DNA of 64,000 nucleotides, taken from Alkalihalobacillus sp. BA299. Lineage in GTDB: Bacteria > Bacillota > Bacilli > Bacillales > Bacillaceae_F. Location: assembly GCF_017745675.1 (NCBI RefSeq), contig NZ_JAFLJM010000001.1, forward strand, positions 310,001 through 374,000, in the 5' to 3' direction. The position numbers were made by a program, and so were the translations under genes. Below are positions 26,170 to 35,091 of this stretch, one piece after another. The notes beneath the pieces were generated by a model. The model was not told the origin of the DNA. It worked only from the letters and a program-made list of their open reading frames with translations, and did not search any database. Every line of letters starts with the position of its first letter. The first letter of the stretch is position 1.

Positions 26170-27204
26170 ATGAAAATCTTCAAAAGTAAATTAGTTGTTG
26201 GACTCATGGTATTACTTGCTCTGTTGTTCATTGTAGTTGGATGTAGTAGTGATACCGAAACGCAAAGCGAAGCAGGAGAAGGAACAGAAACCCAGTCTAA
26301 TGAAACGGAAGTAAATAATAATGAAAATAGTAACAGTGATCCAGTTCGGTTACGCGTCGGTGGAGCTGGAACAAGTACTTGGGTGTACGGATTTGTTTCT
26401 TCTTGGGCTGAAGTGATCCAAGAGGATGCAAATGTAAACTTAAATGTTCAGTCAACTGCGGGGTCATCTGCTCATTACTTAATGATTGAAAATGGTGAGA
26501 TTGATATTGCTAGTGGATTTACACCTAGTGAATATTATGCAGAAAGAGGAGAAAAGAATTTCGAGCAGCAACACGAAAAGTTTAAGGCATTAATGCCTAT
26601 TTCAGAAGCAAGAGGACATATTTTTACTAGAGCCGAGAGTACAATTGAGACTATTCAGGATCTTGATGGTGTACGTTTAGGATTAGGGGCAAGAGGTTCA
26701 CCAACATCGGTTGTAGCAGAAGTACAGGCAGAGGCTTTAGGAATTAACGCAGAATATATTTATGCTGCCCCTGGTGAACTAATGGATATGATGAGAGATG
26801 GTAGAATTGATGCGATTTGGTATTATGCAGGTGCTCCGTGGTCAGCTGTAATCGACCTTTCATCACAAGTCGACCTTAAATTTATTGAATTCTCAGAAGC
26901 AGATATCAAAACTTTACAAGAGGTTGCACCGTATACAACGCAGTCAGAAATGACAACTGAAATTTATGACTTCTTAGATGAAACAATAACTGTACCTGGA
27001 GCCTACCAAACATTGATTATAAGTGAAGATGTACCAGAAGATGTTGCTTATAATATAACAAAAGCTACATGGGAGAACTGGGATAAAGTTGTAGAAGTAG
27101 TTCCAGCCTCAGGAAGTGTTTCCGTAGAAGGTGTTACTAACTTAATTGGTACGTTACACCCAGGGGCTTTGAAATATTACCAAGAAATTGGAGCTATAGA
27201 CTAA
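26170..27204 (+). CDS. TAXI-family TRAP transporter solute receptor (lipoprotein)
   Basis: 344 residues with a lipoprotein signal peptide ending VVGC (Cys25), then an Asn/Glu-rich linker and the TAXI domain: RLRVGGAGTSTWVYGF, DGVRLGLGARGSPT (the GxxGSGT-like loop), and DGRIDAIWYYAGAP. TAXI receptors feed fused TRAP permeases with organic acids such as dicarboxylates or glutamate-like compounds. It is followed by a hairpin and then the permease gene, a layout that gives more receptor than permease. Confidence 0.9.
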   Translation: MKIFKSKLVVGLMVLLALLFIVVGCSSDTETQSEAGEGTETQSNETEVNNNENSNSDPVRLRVGGAGTSTWVYGFVSSWAEVIQEDANVNLNVQSTAGSSAHYLMIENGEIDIASGFTPSEYYAERGEKNFEQQHEKFKALMPISEARGHIFTRAESTIETIQDLDGVRLGLGARGSPTSVVAEVQAEALGINAEYIYAAPGELMDMMRDGRIDAIWYYAGAPWSAVIDLSSQVDLKFIEFSEADIKTLQEVAPYTTQSEMTTEIYDFLDETITVPGAYQTLIISEDVPEDVAYNITKATWENWDKVVEVVPASGSVSVEGVTNLIGTLHPGALKYYQEIGAID

Positions 27205-27220
27205 GTGAGGAAACACAATA

Positions 27221-27246
27221 GAGAACGGATCCGTTCCGTTCTCTTT
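27221..27246 (+). terminator. Intercistronic hairpin (partial terminator)
   Basis: Perfect stem GAGAACGGA / TCCGTTCTC with loop TCCGT, then TTTCTTA. It lies 15 bp after the receptor gene and before the permease gene. Partial termination or mRNA 3'-end protection would set a receptor excess. Confidence 0.75.
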
Positions 27247-27291
27247 CTTAAATATCCTCTATATAAATAGTAGTTAGATTGGGAGGTTAAT

Positions 27292-29202
27292 ATGCCTAAT
27301 ACACAAAGCTCCACTGTAGAAAGGGTTTATGATGCTTTTTTTAACCTGATAGCGATTGCTTTCGTATTAATCGTTATTTCATATTTGTTTGGTTTGATTC
27401 CTCCTAATTCATGGAGGTTGGAGAGTGGTGCATTACTTTGTTTATTTCTATTAGCTTATAGCTCTATTATTAAGGAAAATGTAAAGACTAAAAATGTAAA
27501 AGGTCTCATTTGGAATGTCCTAATACTAGGTTCTGGTGTAGGAGCTTGTATTTATTTGTTAATTGAAATTCCACGTTTGGAGTGGTATTACGGTTCCGTA
27601 TGGACAAATATGGATATCGTATTTGGGACTCTGTTAATTATTGCATTATTAGATTTCTCTAGGAAAAAATTTGGATGGGCACTTCCGATTATTGCGCTTA
27701 TTTTTTTAGCATACACTCTTTTTGGTGATTTATTATCGCCACAATTTTTTGGACACACTGGCTTTAGTTTCGAAAGAACCATAAGCTATTTATTTGGACC
27801 TGGTGCCATATTTGGAATTGTAATGAGTACATTTGTAAATATCATTTTTATTTACATGTTATTTGGAGTCTTTTTAGAAAGAACTGGGGTAGGAAAATTT
27901 CTAGTAGATTTATCGTTTGCGATTGCCGGTAGATTAAGAGGAGGACCGGCAAAAGTTGCTGTTGTAGCTAGTGCTATCCTGGGATCTATCAACGGAAACT
28001 CTGTGGCGAATGTAGCAACAACAGGCTCCATTACGATCCCGTTAATGAAGAAAACGGGGTATAAATCTTCATTTGCAGGTGGGCTTGAAGCGGCAGCCTC
28101 GACTGGTGGTCAGCTATTACCTCCAATTATGGGGGCAGGTGCTTTCCTTATGGCCGAATTTTTACAATTAAGTTATCGTGAGGTTATTACAGCCGCACTT
28201 CTACCTGCTATTCTTTATTTTGTTGGAGTGTTTTTAATGGTTGATTTAGAGGCTGTTAAAAATAATCTGAAAGGAATAAAGGATACTCCAAAAATTCGAG
28301 AGGTACTTAAGTCTAGTTACCTTGTGCTTCCGATCTTTGTTCTCGTTTACGCCTTAATTATTCAAAACATGTCGGTTACTCGGTCAGGCTTTTTAGCCAT
28401 TGCGGCTTGCATTGTTATTTCTTGGTTTACAAAGGATCATAAAATGGGAATTAAGGGAGTTAGCAATGCGATAATTGATGGAGCAAAAAATTCTGTTGGG
28501 ATTGGTGCGATGTGTGCTGCTGCTGGAATTGTTATAGGTACCGTTTCCATGACAGGCTTAGGCAATTCATTTAGTTCAGTCATCATCAATTTAGCAGGTT
28601 CAAACATCTTAATTGTTGCATTTTTCACAGCATTAATTTCCATTGTGCTAGGTATGGGACTTCCAACGACTGCGGCTTATATTATTAGTATGTCAGTTGC
28701 TGTTCCTTCCCTTGTGGCCTTAGGGATACCTGCGTTGTCTGCACATTTGTTTGTGTTTTATTTTGCAGTAGTATCAGCCATAACACCTCCTGTTGGAGCT
28801 GCTTTTTATACAGGTGCAGCCATTGCCAAGGCAAATGTCATGGCTACTGGTATGCATTCCGTTCGAATAGGAATAGGTGCGTTTACAGTACCATTTTTCT
28901 TTATTATCAGTCCTGTATTATTACTAGATGGAACTACTTTTGAAATAGTAAAAGCGGCTATTACTGCAATTATTGGAATTGTTGCAGTTACGATGGCCAT
29001 TCAACGTTTAACATTTATAGGAACTAAGTTGTTTATTTGGCAATCGCTTTTGCTCATTGCCTCATTTGTCATGCTGATTTATCCTTCGTTACATTCTGAT
29101 GTATATGGGTTTGTTATATTCGTATTAGCACTGTTATTAAACCCTAAAATTTTCTCAAACCTATTTTCTCAAAAGAAAGATTTGAGTAAGACGATTGAAT
29201 AA
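27292..29202 (+). CDS. TRAP transporter fused permease (DctQ-DctM type)
   Basis: 636 residues with about 16-18 membrane segments: an N-terminal four-helix small-subunit-like part (residues about 15-125) fused to the large DctM-like subunit. Typical large-subunit sequences are SILGSINGNSVANVATTGSI, GGLEAAASTGGQLLPPIMGA and LGMGLPTTAAYI, characteristic of TAXI-associated 4TM/12TM permeases. It uses an ion gradient instead of ATP. With the preceding receptor it is the uptake system of the cluster. Confidence 0.93.
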   Translation: MPNTQSSTVERVYDAFFNLIAIAFVLIVISYLFGLIPPNSWRLESGALLCLFLLAYSSIIKENVKTKNVKGLIWNVLILGSGVGACIYLLIEIPRLEWYYGSVWTNMDIVFGTLLIIALLDFSRKKFGWALPIIALIFLAYTLFGDLLSPQFFGHTGFSFERTISYLFGPGAIFGIVMSTFVNIIFIYMLFGVFLERTGVGKFLVDLSFAIAGRLRGGPAKVAVVASAILGSINGNSVANVATTGSITIPLMKKTGYKSSFAGGLEAAASTGGQLLPPIMGAGAFLMAEFLQLSYREVITAALLPAILYFVGVFLMVDLEAVKNNLKGIKDTPKIREVLKSSYLVLPIFVLVYALIIQNMSVTRSGFLAIAACIVISWFTKDHKMGIKGVSNAIIDGAKNSVGIGAMCAAAGIVIGTVSMTGLGNSFSSVIINLAGSNILIVAFFTALISIVLGMGLPTTAAYIISMSVAVPSLVALGIPALSAHLFVFYFAVVSAITPPVGAAFYTGAAIAKANVMATGMHSVRIGIGAFTVPFFFIISPVLLLDGTTFEIVKAAITAIIGIVAVTMAIQRLTFIGTKLFIWQSLLLIASFVMLIYPSLHSDVYGFVIFVLALLLNPKIFSNLFSQKKDLSKTIE

Positions 29203-29220
29203 AAGTAAGGGAGAGATATT

Positions 29221-30240
29221 GTGAAAAATGATGTTACGGTTCATAGTGATGAGATTCGACAAAAAGCAGAAAAAATATTTACTAACCATGGTTTATCAAC
29301 GAAAGATTCCATGATCGTTACGGATACTTTAGTTGAAGCCAATTTAAGAGGAACAGACACACATGGGATAGTTCTTGTTGACACGTATATCAAACGTTTA
29401 ATAGCAGGTAGTTTAAATAAAGAACCTAATATTCACTTTACAAAAGATTCACTTCTAGTGTCGGTTATTGATGGTGATAATGGATTAGGTCAAATTATTA
29501 GTTACCAGGCAATGGAAAAGGCGATAGAAAAAGCACTAAACGTAGGGATCGGGATGAGTGCTGTTAATAATAGTAACCACTTTGGAACAGCTGCTTACTA
29601 TTCGATGATGGCTGCAGAAAAAGGTTGTATTGGAATCACGCTTTCAAATGCTTCTCCAAGACTTGCACCTTGGGGAGGGATTACACCTACTTATGGTAAT
29701 AACCCTTGGTCTATTGCTGTTCCAACCAATCAATCATTTCCCATCGTCTTAGATATTGCTAATAGTTTAGTAGCTTTCTCTAAAATACTTACGGCTAAAG
29801 ATCGAAATGAAGATATTCCTTTAGATTGGGCACTTGACTCAGATGGAAAACCAACAAGTAATCCTGATTTAGCTTATTTATTACAGCCTATGGCTGGACA
29901 TAAAGGATATGGCATATCTGTAATGGTTGAAATCCTATCATCTGTCCTAGCCAATGCAGCGATTGGAAAAGACGTGGGCAAGTACAATTCATTAGAAGAA
30001 GGCCAAAATGTAGGGCACACTTTTATCGCTTTAAAAATTGAAGAATTCATGGAAAAGGAACTGTTTTTTGAGCGGGTTCAATATTTTATTCATCAATTAA
30101 AGTCAACAGAATTAGCGAGAGACACTAACAAAATCTATCTGCCAGGTGAAATCGAATATGAACGGAAACTTGACCGATTAAAAAATGGAATACCAGTTCC
30201 TGAATCAATTTTAGCAACGATCGAAAGTTTATCAAAGTAG
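29221..30240 (+). CDS. Ldh2/malate dehydrogenase-2 family NAD(P)-dependent 2-hydroxyacid dehydrogenase
   Basis: 339 residues of the non-Rossmann Ldh2 family. Sequence landmarks: LRGTDTHGI near residue 37, NNSNHFGTAAYY (active-site His), ITPTYGNNPWSIAVP, and GHKGYGISVMVEILS. These enzymes oxidise L-2-hydroxyacids (malate, sulfolactate, ureidoglycolate, 2,3-diketogulonate type) to 2-oxoacids. GTG 29221 follows GGGAGAGA. It directly precedes a LeuA-like gene and a D-type 2-hydroxyacid dehydrogenase, so both stereoisomers of a hydroxyacid could be oxidised. Confidence 0.9.
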   Translation: MKNDVTVHSDEIRQKAEKIFTNHGLSTKDSMIVTDTLVEANLRGTDTHGIVLVDTYIKRLIAGSLNKEPNIHFTKDSLLVSVIDGDNGLGQIISYQAMEKAIEKALNVGIGMSAVNNSNHFGTAAYYSMMAAEKGCIGITLSNASPRLAPWGGITPTYGNNPWSIAVPTNQSFPIVLDIANSLVAFSKILTAKDRNEDIPLDWALDSDGKPTSNPDLAYLLQPMAGHKGYGISVMVEILSSVLANAAIGKDVGKYNSLEEGQNVGHTFIALKIEEFMEKELFFERVQYFIHQLKSTELARDTNKIYLPGEIEYERKLDRLKNGIPVPESILATIESLSK

Positions 30241-30261
30241 ATGAAGAGGGTGAATCTTTTT

Positions 30262-31470
30262 ATGTTAGAAACTCAAGGGAAAGGCGATTTGTGGAACGTA
30301 AGTAAGATTAACTTTATTGATGAGATAGCGAAACAGTTTTCATTTTCAAATAACATTATCATCTCAGATTGTACATTACGTGATGGCGAACAACAAGCTG
30401 GTGTTGTTTTTACCAAACAGGATAAAATTGAAATAGCAAAAATGTTAGATGAATTAGGTGTTCATGAAATTGAAAGTGGAATGCCTGCTGTATCTATGGA
30501 GGATCGTGAAGCTATTGAAACGATTTCTTCATTAGGTTTGAAAGCAAAGTTGACGGCCCTTTCGCGAGCCAAAAAAGAAGATATTGATATCGTTGCTGAA
30601 ACAGGAGTTTGGGGTATTTCAATCAGTTTGCCTATTGGTGATTTACAAAGAGAACATAAGCTGAAAATGACAAAAGAGGAGTATATAAAAACCTGTTTAA
30701 CGATGACCGAATATGCCAAGAAAAAAGGTCTTTTCGTTATATTAAGCCCTTATGACACGACACGAGTAGAACAGAGCTTTTTAGAAGAGTTTTTAAATAG
30801 AATTACCGATGAGCAAACTGTTGACCGGATTCGATTAGTCGACACTGTCGGATCTGCCCATCCTTTGACCATTAAATATATAGTTAAAAAAATGAAAGGC
30901 ATTATTGGTGAACTACCAATTGAGGTTCATACTCACAATGATTTCGGATTAGCAACCGCTAATACATTGGCTGCATTAGAAGCAGGCGCTGAGATTGCCT
31001 CAGTAACATTAAATGGCATTGGTGAACGATCTGGTAATTGTTCATTAGAAGAAGTGGTTGTCGCTCTTAAAGTATTATACGGCATTGACATAGGCATTCA
31101 ATTAGACAAATTAAAAGAAGTATCAAAGAGACTTGAACTAATATCTAATATCCAATTGCAACCACATAAAGCAGTCGTAGGGGAGAATTCTTTCCAACAT
31201 GAATCTGGAATGATTGTAGCTGGATTATTAAAAAATTCTTTTACGGCAGAGCCTTATGTACCTGAGCTCGTTGGCCAAAAGAGAAATATAGTGATCGGTA
31301 AAAAAACAGGCTTTCAATCATTAGCAAAAAAGCTAGAAGAAATGAATGTAAACATCCCCGTCGAGCAAATAGAGAATTTACTACCTGAATTGAAAAGCCT
31401 GGCCATCTCTAAAAAGAGAGCATTAACTGATCATGAAATAAGAATATTTTTTCAAGATAATAAAAGTTAA
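30262..31470 (+). CDS. DRE-TIM metallolyase, LeuA/homocitrate-synthase-like
   Basis: 402 residues from ATG 30262 (AGAGGGTGA eight bases upstream; a longer frame starts right after the previous stop). The HMGL-like barrel shows SDCTLRDGEQQAGV (metal Asp, catalytic Arg), VHTHNDFGLATANT (metal His pair) and LNGIGERSGNCSLEEV. The condensing-enzyme extension is short and there is no allosteric LeuA C-terminal domain, as in homocitrate/citramalate synthases or lyases run in reverse. It probably joins or splits an acyl-CoA and a 2-oxoacid made by the flanking dehydrogenases. The exact substrate is unknown. Confidence 0.85.
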   Translation: MLETQGKGDLWNVSKINFIDEIAKQFSFSNNIIISDCTLRDGEQQAGVVFTKQDKIEIAKMLDELGVHEIESGMPAVSMEDREAIETISSLGLKAKLTALSRAKKEDIDIVAETGVWGISISLPIGDLQREHKLKMTKEEYIKTCLTMTEYAKKKGLFVILSPYDTTRVEQSFLEEFLNRITDEQTVDRIRLVDTVGSAHPLTIKYIVKKMKGIIGELPIEVHTHNDFGLATANTLAALEAGAEIASVTLNGIGERSGNCSLEEVVVALKVLYGIDIGIQLDKLKEVSKRLELISNIQLQPHKAVVGENSFQHESGMIVAGLLKNSFTAEPYVPELVGQKRNIVIGKKTGFQSLAKKLEEMNVNIPVEQIENLLPELKSLAISKKRALTDHEIRIFFQDNKS

Positions 31471-31496
31471 ACGGTGATTTGATAAGGAGGTTTCTT

Positions 31497-32441
31497 TTGA
31501 GAGCTTTAGTTACTGATGTCATTCATGAATCAGGTATAGAGTTATTACGTTCGTATAGTGAAGTCGATATTTTACTAGATCTTGATGCGGATAAATTTCA
31601 GAATATTGTGAACGGTTATGATATTCTAATTGGTCGCTCCACGCCATTAACACCTAGAATTGAATATCCTGTTCTTGAAAATTGTCATCGTTTGAAAGTC
31701 ATCGGGATTGCCTCAGTCGGACTTGACCAAGTAGATCAAAATTATGTAAAAGATAAAGGTATAAAATTAGTTCATTTACCTGGTATTAATTCACAGTCAG
31801 TAGCCGAGCATACTTTTGCGTTACTCTTATCGTTGAGAAGACATGTTTTTTCAGCGTATGAAGAGATGAAAAAAGGAAATTGGAACAAAAATAAGTATCT
31901 TTCCGCTAGAGATATTTTTCAAAATACAATTGGCATCATTGGTTTGGGGAATATCGGATCACATACGGCACGAATTGCGAATAACGGTTTTCAGATGAAC
32001 GTGCTATGTTACGATCCATATGTATCTACTAAAGAGTGTCGGGCTAAGGGAGCGACAAAAGTATCACTGGATACTCTATTAAAACAATCTGATATCGTAA
32101 CGATCCATGCGCCTTTAACTGATGAAACCTATCATATGATTGGTGAAGAGCAGTTACAAATAATGAAAAAAGGAAGCACTCTAATTAATATTGGACGTGG
32201 TGGTATTGTCAATGAAGAAGCTCTATATAATGCCCTATTAAATGGACCAATACAGTATGGCGCATTAGATGTACAAGAAGAAGAACCTTTGTACAATTCC
32301 CCCCTTTTTACTTTACCTAACTTTATCGCTACACCTCATATTGGTGGTTTGACCCAAAATTATTATCTTAATGCAGGTAATACAATAGTAAAAAAATGTT
32401 TGCTTGCTTGTGGAATTGAAATAACAAAGCAAAACGTTTAA
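31497..32441 (+). CDS. D-2-hydroxyacid dehydrogenase (NAD-dependent)
   Basis: About 314 residues. I take TTG 31497 as start because AAGGAGG sits 6 bases before it. NAD-binding GLGNIGSHTARI, catalytic triad Arg in NIGRGGIVNE, Glu in QEEEPL and His in TPHIGG are all in place, so it should be active. It has the SerA/GyaR/phosphoglycerate-dehydrogenase-like layout without an ACT domain. It complements the unrelated Ldh2-type enzyme two genes upstream by acting on the opposite enantiomer or in the reductive direction. Confidence 0.92.
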   Translation: MRALVTDVIHESGIELLRSYSEVDILLDLDADKFQNIVNGYDILIGRSTPLTPRIEYPVLENCHRLKVIGIASVGLDQVDQNYVKDKGIKLVHLPGINSQSVAEHTFALLLSLRRHVFSAYEEMKKGNWNKNKYLSARDIFQNTIGIIGLGNIGSHTARIANNGFQMNVLCYDPYVSTKECRAKGATKVSLDTLLKQSDIVTIHAPLTDETYHMIGEEQLQIMKKGSTLINIGRGGIVNEEALYNALLNGPIQYGALDVQEEEPLYNSPLFTLPNFIATPHIGGLTQNYYLNAGNTIVKKCLLACGIEITKQNV

Positions 32442-32468
32442 CAAACTTTTTAAGAAGGTGAATAGGAT

Positions 32469-33488
32469 ATGGGGGAACTTTTCTCCGAATACCAAATTCG
32501 AGATGTAACATTTAAAAATCGAATTGTTATGTCGCCAATGTGTATGTATTCTTGTTTCAATCAGGATGGGAAGGTTACAGATTGGCATCGTCTCCATTAT
32601 AGCTCTCGAGCAGTCGGTCAAGTCGGTTTAATTATTTTGGAATCGACTGCAGTTTCACCTAGCGGAAGAATTAGCTTAGAAGATCTTGGCATCTGGGATA
32701 ATTCTCAAATAGAAGGGTTAAAGAATTTAGTGGGTACACTTCATTCTCACGGATCAAAAGTCGGTATCCAATTGTCTCATGCAGGGAGAAAATCAAGAAC
32801 TGGCTCATCTATTTTTGCACCAGCGTCTATCCCTTTTACAGACGAGAGACCTGTCCCTATAGAGCTAGATATTAGTAAAATAAAAGAAATAATAAATGAT
32901 TTCAAGTTGGCGGCAAAACGAGCAGATGAAGCTGGTTTTGATGTCATAGAATTACATGGTGCTCACGGGTACTTAATTCACCAATTTATTTCCCCAATTT
33001 CTAACAAAAGAACTGATCAGTATGGTGGAAATTTAGATAATCGTCTTCGCTTTCTAAAAGAAATTATCTCAGCTATTCGAGAAGTATGGCTAAAACCATT
33101 GTTTGTTAGGGTATCAGCAAATGAATATGACCCCGAAGGAAATGATATAGAAGATTACATTTATATCGCAAAAGAAGTAAAAAAATGTGGAGTAGATCTA
33201 ATTGACTGTTCTTCTGGTGGAGTGAATCCCAAAAAAGTAAAAAGTTATCCGGGTTATCAAATTCAATATGCAGAGAAAATAAAGTTTGAAGCTAATATAC
33301 GAACTGGGGCTGTCGGGTTAATTTCCAATGCAATGGACGCAGAGCTGATTCTGCAAAATGAAGTTGCCGATCTTATTTTTATCGGAAGAGAACTGTTAAG
33401 ACAACCCAACTGGCCAATAATAGTTGCTAAAGAGTTAAGAGAAGAACTCTCAGTTCCAAAACAATATAAACGTGCTTGGAATTTTTAA
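32469..33488 (+). CDS. namA: Old yellow enzyme, NADPH dehydrogenase NamA/YqjM-like
   Basis: 339-residue FMN ene-reductase very similar in layout to B. subtilis NamA (338 residues): KNRIVMSPMCMYSC (Cys near FMN), ESTAVSPSGRISLEDLGIW, the substrate-binding His pair in ELHGAHGYLIHQFISP, and LIFIGRELLRQPNW. It reduces activated C=C bonds in enones, enoates or maleimides. ATG follows GAAGGTGAATAGG. As last gene of the organic-acid cluster it may handle an unsaturated acid intermediate, although general detoxification is equally possible. Confidence 0.92.
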   Translation: MGELFSEYQIRDVTFKNRIVMSPMCMYSCFNQDGKVTDWHRLHYSSRAVGQVGLIILESTAVSPSGRISLEDLGIWDNSQIEGLKNLVGTLHSHGSKVGIQLSHAGRKSRTGSSIFAPASIPFTDERPVPIELDISKIKEIINDFKLAAKRADEAGFDVIELHGAHGYLIHQFISPISNKRTDQYGGNLDNRLRFLKEIISAIREVWLKPLFVRVSANEYDPEGNDIEDYIYIAKEVKKCGVDLIDCSSGGVNPKKVKSYPGYQIQYAEKIKFEANIRTGAVGLISNAMDAELILQNEVADLIFIGRELLRQPNWPIIVAKELREELSVPKQYKRAWNF

Positions 33489-33615
33489 TCCATTATTCGT
33501 TTCTGTTATGAGGCTAAGTTGACGCCCATCTTATTTTAAGTTCATATAAATTAAAGTACATTCTCTAAACATAGGCATATGATGCTTTTATAAGCCTAAG
33601 AAGGGAATAAACAAA

Positions 33616-34533
33616 ATGTATTATGTTCCTAGACCATATCCGTATTCTTATTACGCGAATGTTCACACACCAATGTCTCGGCCTGACCATATGTCTAGAA
33701 ATCATCAAGAAAATGATCAACAAGTATTAGAAGCGTTACTTGCTGGAATAAAAAGGGAAGCTTCAGCGATTGATCTTTATCGTCGACTTGCCAATGTAGC
33801 GCCAAACCAAAAGCATAAAAATGACATTCTTCATGCGTTAGATAACAAAAATGTACATGTCAATCAATTTACTAACCTTTATATGACGCTTACTGGAAGA
33901 CAGCCTGTGTACCAAATCAATCAAGTTCCGTTTCATAGTTACAGAGAAGGTTTACAAAAGGCTTATAAAATAGAAGTGGAAGGGTATGAAGAAGATCAAC
34001 GGAATTGTTTACTTACTCAACATCCATTCGTTTGCAATGTCTTTTTACATGCTTCAACAGGGGAACAAGAAAATGCGACACGATTTGGTTTTTTAAATGA
34101 GGAAGTTTTCAATCATTTTACGGATTATGGACCCAATCCGTTTGTTGTAGATATTGAGGAGATCACAAAGCAAAACAATACGTACCGTACCGCTATATGG
34201 ACAGGAAATCATTTGCAAGTAACGTTGATGAGTATTGATGTTGGAGATGATATCGGTTTAGAAGTTCATCCGAACCTTGATCAATTCATCCGTATTGAAG
34301 AAGGTCAAGGATTTGTTCAAATGGGTGATAGTAAAGATCGATTAGATTTTCAAGCAAACGTCTATGATGACTATGCGATCATGATACCTGCTGGAAAGTG
34401 GCACAATCTAACTAATACGGGTCATACACCGATAAAACTCTACTCGATTTATGCGCCACCTCAGCATCCATATGGTACCGTTCATGCAACGAAAGCCATT
34501 GCCATGGCAGCTGAAGGAAACCACCATCACTAA
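33616..34533 (+). CDS. Ferritin-like domain / cupin fusion protein
   Basis: 305 residues. Residues about 30-160 look like a two-helix-pair ferritin-like domain (LEALLAGIKREASAIDLYRRL, HVNQFTNLYMTLTGRQP, IEVEGYEEDQRNCLL, GEQENATRFGFL). Residues about 175-290 are a cupin (GLEVHPNLDQFIRIEEGQGF, MIPAGKWHNLTNTGHTPIKLYSIYAPP), with His, Gln and late His in the metal positions. The N-terminus is Tyr/Pro-rich (MYYVPRPYPYSYY), as in spore-coat proteins, and the C-terminus ends in His residues. The helix motifs that normally carry ExxH iron ligands are degenerate. Function is unknown; spore association is a guess. Confidence 0.75.
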   Translation: MYYVPRPYPYSYYANVHTPMSRPDHMSRNHQENDQQVLEALLAGIKREASAIDLYRRLANVAPNQKHKNDILHALDNKNVHVNQFTNLYMTLTGRQPVYQINQVPFHSYREGLQKAYKIEVEGYEEDQRNCLLTQHPFVCNVFLHASTGEQENATRFGFLNEEVFNHFTDYGPNPFVVDIEEITKQNNTYRTAIWTGNHLQVTLMSIDVGDDIGLEVHPNLDQFIRIEEGQGFVQMGDSKDRLDFQANVYDDYAIMIPAGKWHNLTNTGHTPIKLYSIYAPPQHPYGTVHATKAIAMAAEGNHHH

Positions 34534-34562
34534 TGAATCAAATGAAAAATGGATAGGAGGAT

Positions 34563-34600
34563 GAGAAAAAGTTGATGATTTATTTCATTGACTTTTTTTC
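34563..34600 (+). terminator. Probable terminator after the ferritin/cupin gene
   Basis: AGAAAAAGT and ACTTTTTTTCT form a weak A/T stem around a TGATGATTTATTTCATTG loop, ending in a T-run. Its low GC makes this tentative. Confidence 0.4.
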
Positions 34601-34695
34601 TACTTTTAATAGCACCATTAACACTAACGTGTATAAAGCTATAACGTATAATTCCCTTTTTAATTCTCATAATAAAGAAAAAAGGAGTGATACTT

Positions 34696-34878
34696 ATGGC
34701 AAAACGGAGTGGCAAAACGAACGCAGACCAAAAGAATAAACAAGGATTTGACTCAAGTAAAACCGATTCAGAGTTCTCTAAAGAACTTGGTAGTGCAGCT
34801 GCGAATCGAGCCCACAAAGAAAAAGCTAAGGAACAAAAATCATCTAAAAACCAAGGTGAATGGAAGGGAATGCATTAA
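34696..34878 (+). CDS. Small hydrophilic Lys/Ala/Ser-rich protein
   Basis: 60 residues starting MAKRSGKTNADQKNKQGFDS, with DSEFSKELGSAAANRAHKEK in the middle; basic, without Cys or hydrophobic core. ATG 34696 follows AAAGGAGTG by 6 bases and a terminator lies 70 bp downstream, so it is a real small gene. Composition is that of minor small acid-soluble spore proteins, but I cannot place it in a named ssp family. Confidence 0.65.
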   Translation: MAKRSGKTNADQKNKQGFDSSKTDSEFSKELGSAAANRAHKEKAKEQKSSKNQGEWKGMH

Positions 34879-34946
34879 ATTCCTTTACAATCTTGGAGTG
34901 TTGTTCATTACTTATAAGTCAATATAAAAAAGATGTAACTGTGAGT

Positions 34947-34981
34947 AAAGAGCCTTTTTCACAATAGAAAGGCTCTTTTAT
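34947..34981 (+). terminator. Intrinsic terminator
   Basis: Stem AAAGAGCCTTTT / GAAAGGCTCTTT around TCACAATA; roughly symmetrical, so possibly bidirectional. Confidence 0.85.
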
Positions 34982-35009
34982 TATTCATAAAAGGGGGACC
35001 TATTTTTCA

Positions 35010-35031
35010 AAGAATAAGAAAGTTTAAATAT
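35010..35031 (+). repeat. Solo end of the dispersed repeat found at 15127
   Basis: AAGAATAAGAAAGTTTAAAT is identical to the 20 bases at the left end of the 15127 element, without the GC-rich body. It is probably the trace of a deleted copy. Confidence 0.5.
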
Positions 35032-35091
35032 TTAGCATTTTGTGTATCTTCTAATTTTAAATGTTGTTTTACAGACTTTTGTGATAACATA

